Below, piece after piece: positions 62,801-64,000 of a stretch of DNA of 64,000 bases. Location of the stretch: positions 558,001-622,000 of the forward strand of contig JBKAHA010000003.1 in the NCBI GenBank assembly GCA_046290675.1, given 5' to 3'. The notes beneath the pieces were generated by a model, which saw nothing but the letters and a program-made list of their open reading frames with translations, did no database searches and had not been told where the DNA came from. Position 1 is the first letter of the stretch. Each line of letters starts with the position of its first letter. A program made the position numbers and the translations under genes. This stretch comes from Aureliella sp046290675 (GTDB taxonomy: Bacteria > Planctomycetota > Planctomycetia > Pirellulales > Pirellulaceae).

Positions 62801-63606
62801 CGCGTGTGCCGATCGAGCGACAACCCATAGTCTTCTATTCGGGGCACGAAGTTAAGGTTCAATTGAATGCACAATTCTTCGCCCGCCAGTTCGCTTTCGC
62901 TATCACTCAGGACCAACGCTGCGTTCACCTGAGATTCGCATTCCAGGATGTCCTGGACGGTGGCAAGAGAAGCGAAGATGTTTCGAGGCGAAGATTGGTT
63001 CGGAACGAAGCTAAGGCCGCCGAGGCTCTCGTCCGGCAGGATAGCGACAACTTCCTGACGGGGAATGGAGACGGCTCCATCGTCACGTCTCCCCAGGGCG
63101 TTGTCGCTCGGTACTCCGCTGGGGTCTTCGACCAGAATGGCCACCTCGTCACCAACTTCAACGTTCAGTTCGTTAGCTAGTGCCTGATTCAGGGCGATCT
63201 GATCCTCGCCCAATGCCGGCAGTTGGGTCTCGAGAAGGCGACTTGTGAAGCGGTCGTCAATTGCAAGCAGCTGTACCCGACTTGCGCGGGTAAATTCTTC
63301 TTTACGGCTCTCAATTGAGTTGCTTGGGAAGTAGATTGCCGGGCTGATTCCAACGTCGGCAAACTGCTCGTTCAATTGTTCAATGGATGCTTCGCTGAGA
63401 AAGACCCTTGCGTGCAGCAGAGAGTCAATGTTCGCAAGGCGGTTTACGACCAAACTTCGAAGGCTATGACGCACACTGTCGCCAACGACCAAAGCTCCGA
63501 GGATTACGGCCGTCGCAGCCGCAACGCCCAAAGCGACTGCGAAGTGGGAACGCGAGTAGAATTTCAGCGAGCGGACCGCAACCGAGAATTGACTTGGAGA
63601 TGGCAT
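59887..63606 (-). CDS. Very large FtsX-type ABC transporter permease
   Basis: A 1239-residue permease. An N-terminal helix (FAVALGVAAATAVILGALVV, about 22-41) leads into a very large periplasmic region (about 45-640). The first FtsX domain (about 640-760) has AELGILRAQGFTPSRVRSLL between helices; the second (C-terminal, about 1110-1235) has REFAVMRAVGFGQSQLAS. Several helices lie between (around 770-880). The size and two FtsX domains fit the MacB/LolCE-like group, suggesting lipoprotein or lipid extraction rather than classical transport; substrate unknown. Its ATPase gene lies upstream on the same strand, separated by a MITE-like element. Confidence 0.88.
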   Translation of the reverse strand: MPSPSQFSVAVRSLKFYSRSHFAVALGVAAATAVILGALVVGDSVRHSLRSLVVNRLANIDSLLHARVFLSEASIEQLNEQFADVGISPAIYFPSNSIESRKEEFTRASRVQLLAIDDRFTSRLLETQLPALGEDQIALNQALANELNVEVGDEVAILVEDPSGVPSDNALGRRDDGAVSIPRQEVVAILPDESLGGLSFVPNQSSPRNIFASLATVQDILECESQVNAALVLSDSESELAGEELCIQLNLNFVPRIEDYGLSLDRHTRVFPDEQRGEEAADSESIVFDYFQLSSDQLLIDDTTSDAISEAFGKENATRIMSYLVNSTEKVNELPSDRNDQRRATNYENLNEKTQAVDRMQSSRSIFIGSVSIGSLSTGAPRFVERNEVEAESLSRAVPYSIVAGIDDKSELALRDYWDKSVVPADELYAPYCFINSWLADQIDASAGDWIQIKFFEPETVDGAEVERKLRVMVAGIVPLTEPIAEYTRRRSAKYDSAPTPFNDPNLTPSVDGITDQDTISDWDLPFTLSYKKDIKPVDDAYWRNHRLTPKIFIPYRYTSWRLMFASRFGDTTAIRFPVTPDIDPENFESELRQKIENTLLETRNLKGLVFTPVREQQLAAASGTTPFDALFLSLSFFVIVAALLLVYLLFKLGLQTRVAELGILRAQGFTPSRVRSLLTSEFALVALFGTVLGVGMGLLYARMLIAGLESWWVGAIGTRFLQYHATPLSIAIGSAVGFLTSLAAIFWGLGKASKVPPLQNLRGVSDMPTPAESRLAKLYLIFSVLTGLAALGLAFLASAQTGMARAGSFFGCGILALLACIFAVRHLIEPRIQHNENSNPRITSSLWQVALHSIGRNPSRSMLALGLLAVASFLIASMSVFQIAPTQRGYGGFNLIAQSSQPIYRNLGSGEVREEQLGDEAQKLSGASILPLRARFAGDASCNNLFQVSQPTILGLPNRMREIHDFAPDSIEFDWAAVKNENNPWAALTGLATGKENSPIPVILDQNTAMWSLKQGAAVDSIIKLEIEERTLHFRTVALLSNSVLQGKLIISQRNFEQIFPELSGYSFFLVNSGEKDPPDVVAATLESGWASEGLDVQYSEEILKAYLGVQNTYISAFQSLGALGLLLGSFGLIAVQVRSVSERRREFAVMRAVGFGQSQLASILTMETAILLIGGLLIGCACALFALVPYIVEVGPQLSLVGPILMLLGVLAVGFIAALIAVRSAGKQSVLEGLRSE

Positions 63607-63637
63607 TGGCTTTTTTCCAGAATGCGGGGGCGGCTAA

Positions 63638-63781
63638 CAGGGCCAATCAAAGTTTAAAATTGGGAAGAATTCCTCCCCGTCGCTCAGGCTCCGACCCTCC
63701 GTAAATTCCTCGCTAAACTCGGAAACGGAGGGTTGGGTATTGAATTGCCACTCAACCCAGATTCAAACTTTGATTGACCCT
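63638..63781. mobile_element. MITE-like element with target-site duplication
   Basis: A 144-bp element bounded by 26-bp terminal inverted repeats (four mismatches): the left arm starts AGGGCCAATCAAAGTTT at 63639, the right arm (complement) starts AGGGTCAATCAAAGTTT and ends at 63781. Both are flanked by the direct repeat GGGGCGGCTAA at 63627-63637 and 63782-63792, as expected for a target duplication. Internally ACCCTCCGT pairs with ACGGAGGGT, so the whole element folds back. It has no coding capacity. No second copy was seen in the window. Confidence 0.8.
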
Positions 63782-63848
63782 GGGGCGGCTAAACGGAATA
63801 GCTTGATGGCAAACGATTACGACCGGGAGCTGGAATTATCGGTCATGT

Positions 63849-64000
63849 TTAATTGGCCTCTCGAAGTTGATGCGACTCTAGGTGCAGTTGCCTCTGTGCT
63901 TGGGATGCGACCCATTCGCTGTGTGTGACAACCACCAGCATGGATCCCTCTTTCTTTGGCAACTCAAAAAGCAAGTTGGTCACGGTTTCAGTTGTCTTCG
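63849..64000 (-). CDS. ABC transporter ATP-binding protein, C-terminal end (partial)
   Basis: A minus-strand frame enters from the window edge and stops at 63849 (TAA). The 49 visible residues end a LolD/FtsE-like ATPase: TVTNLLFELPKKEG, then SMLVVVTHSEWVASQAQRQL with the H-loop His after VVVT. The Walker motifs are outside the window. It lies upstream of the FtsX permease on the same strand, so it is the likely ATPase partner; without the MITE the two genes would be about 87 bp apart. Confidence 0.78.
   Translation of the reverse strand, partial: KTTETVTNLLFELPKKEGSMLVVVTHSEWVASQAQRQLHLESHQLREAN

Noticed and set aside
63740..63928. 62-residue plus-strand frame near the right edge
   Set aside because: It crosses the end of the MITE-like element and runs antisense to the ABC ATPase C-terminus, which is the convincing coding frame there.

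Overview
The window is chromosomal DNA of a planctomycete, most likely a Pirellulaceae member (Rhodopirellula-like). The evidence is the mix of genes: two Ser/Thr kinases with transmembrane anchors, a Cys-type sulfatase, a secreted haloperoxidase with a variant LEPRxLLSA-type N-terminal motif, a signal-peptide-bearing EF-hand protein, many isolated housekeeping genes rather than long operons, and an mraZ-rsmH pair without the fts/mur genes that normally follow. About 55% of genes are on the minus strand and switches of direction are frequent. No phage, integrase, transposase, CRISPR array or rRNA was seen.

Layout. 1-4345 (minus): a FlgI-like/HEAT lipoprotein gene followed by the 5' part of smc, cut by the window edge. 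4794-7923 (plus): MraZ operator, mraZ, a 400-bp spacer dense in stem-loops, rsmH, and a DUF481-type outer-membrane barrel. 8091-12913 (minus): dnaK then clpB, separated by hairpins. 13346-19819: pheA, a Ser/Thr kinase, ksgA, ribE and eno. 20039-25231: an unknown membrane-anchored protein, a UvrD-like helicase and a small membrane protein. 25645-31052: haloperoxidase, DUF2235 hydrolase, a decayed SDR fragment, an ArsR/SRPBCC pair, and tRNA-Lys(CTT) with its terminator. 31629-37501: EF-hand protein, PfpI, Der GTPase, family 4 uracil-DNA glycosylase, HDAC-like deacetylase. 37774-44339 (plus): kinase, GT4 glycosyltransferase, MurJ-like flippase (these three translationally coupled), then a GXGXG protein and a degenerate glutamate-synthase-like FMN-barrel protein. 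44461-49692 (minus): membrane-embedded MutS homologue, HflX, site-2 protease. 50078-52829: ArnT-like glycosyltransferase and a serine esterase. 53134-59844 (plus): TraB-like lipoprotein, sulfatase, unknown exported protein, ExbB/TolQ, two ExbD/TolR, SUKH-domain protein. 59887-64000 (minus): a very large FtsX-type permease preceded by the 3' end of its ABC ATPase; a 144-bp MITE-like element with an 11-bp target duplication sits between them.

The most unusual features are: (1) the MITE-like insertion inside an ABC-transporter operon; (2) a three-way-junction RNA-like fold plus further stem-loops between mraZ and rsmH; (3) a textbook 10-bp-period MraZ operator in front of an mraZ-rsmH pair cut off from the division cluster; (4) the stand-alone GXGXG plus FMN-barrel pair, whose barrel protein has lost the recognisable catalytic and Fe-S motifs of glutamate synthase; (5) a possible SD-masking switch in the dnaK leader; and (6) a FlgI-like domain fused to HEAT repeats next to smc.

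All functional calls come from reading motifs in the translated sequence; no database search was run. Start codons are often uncertain because Shine-Dalgarno sequences are weak in this genome.
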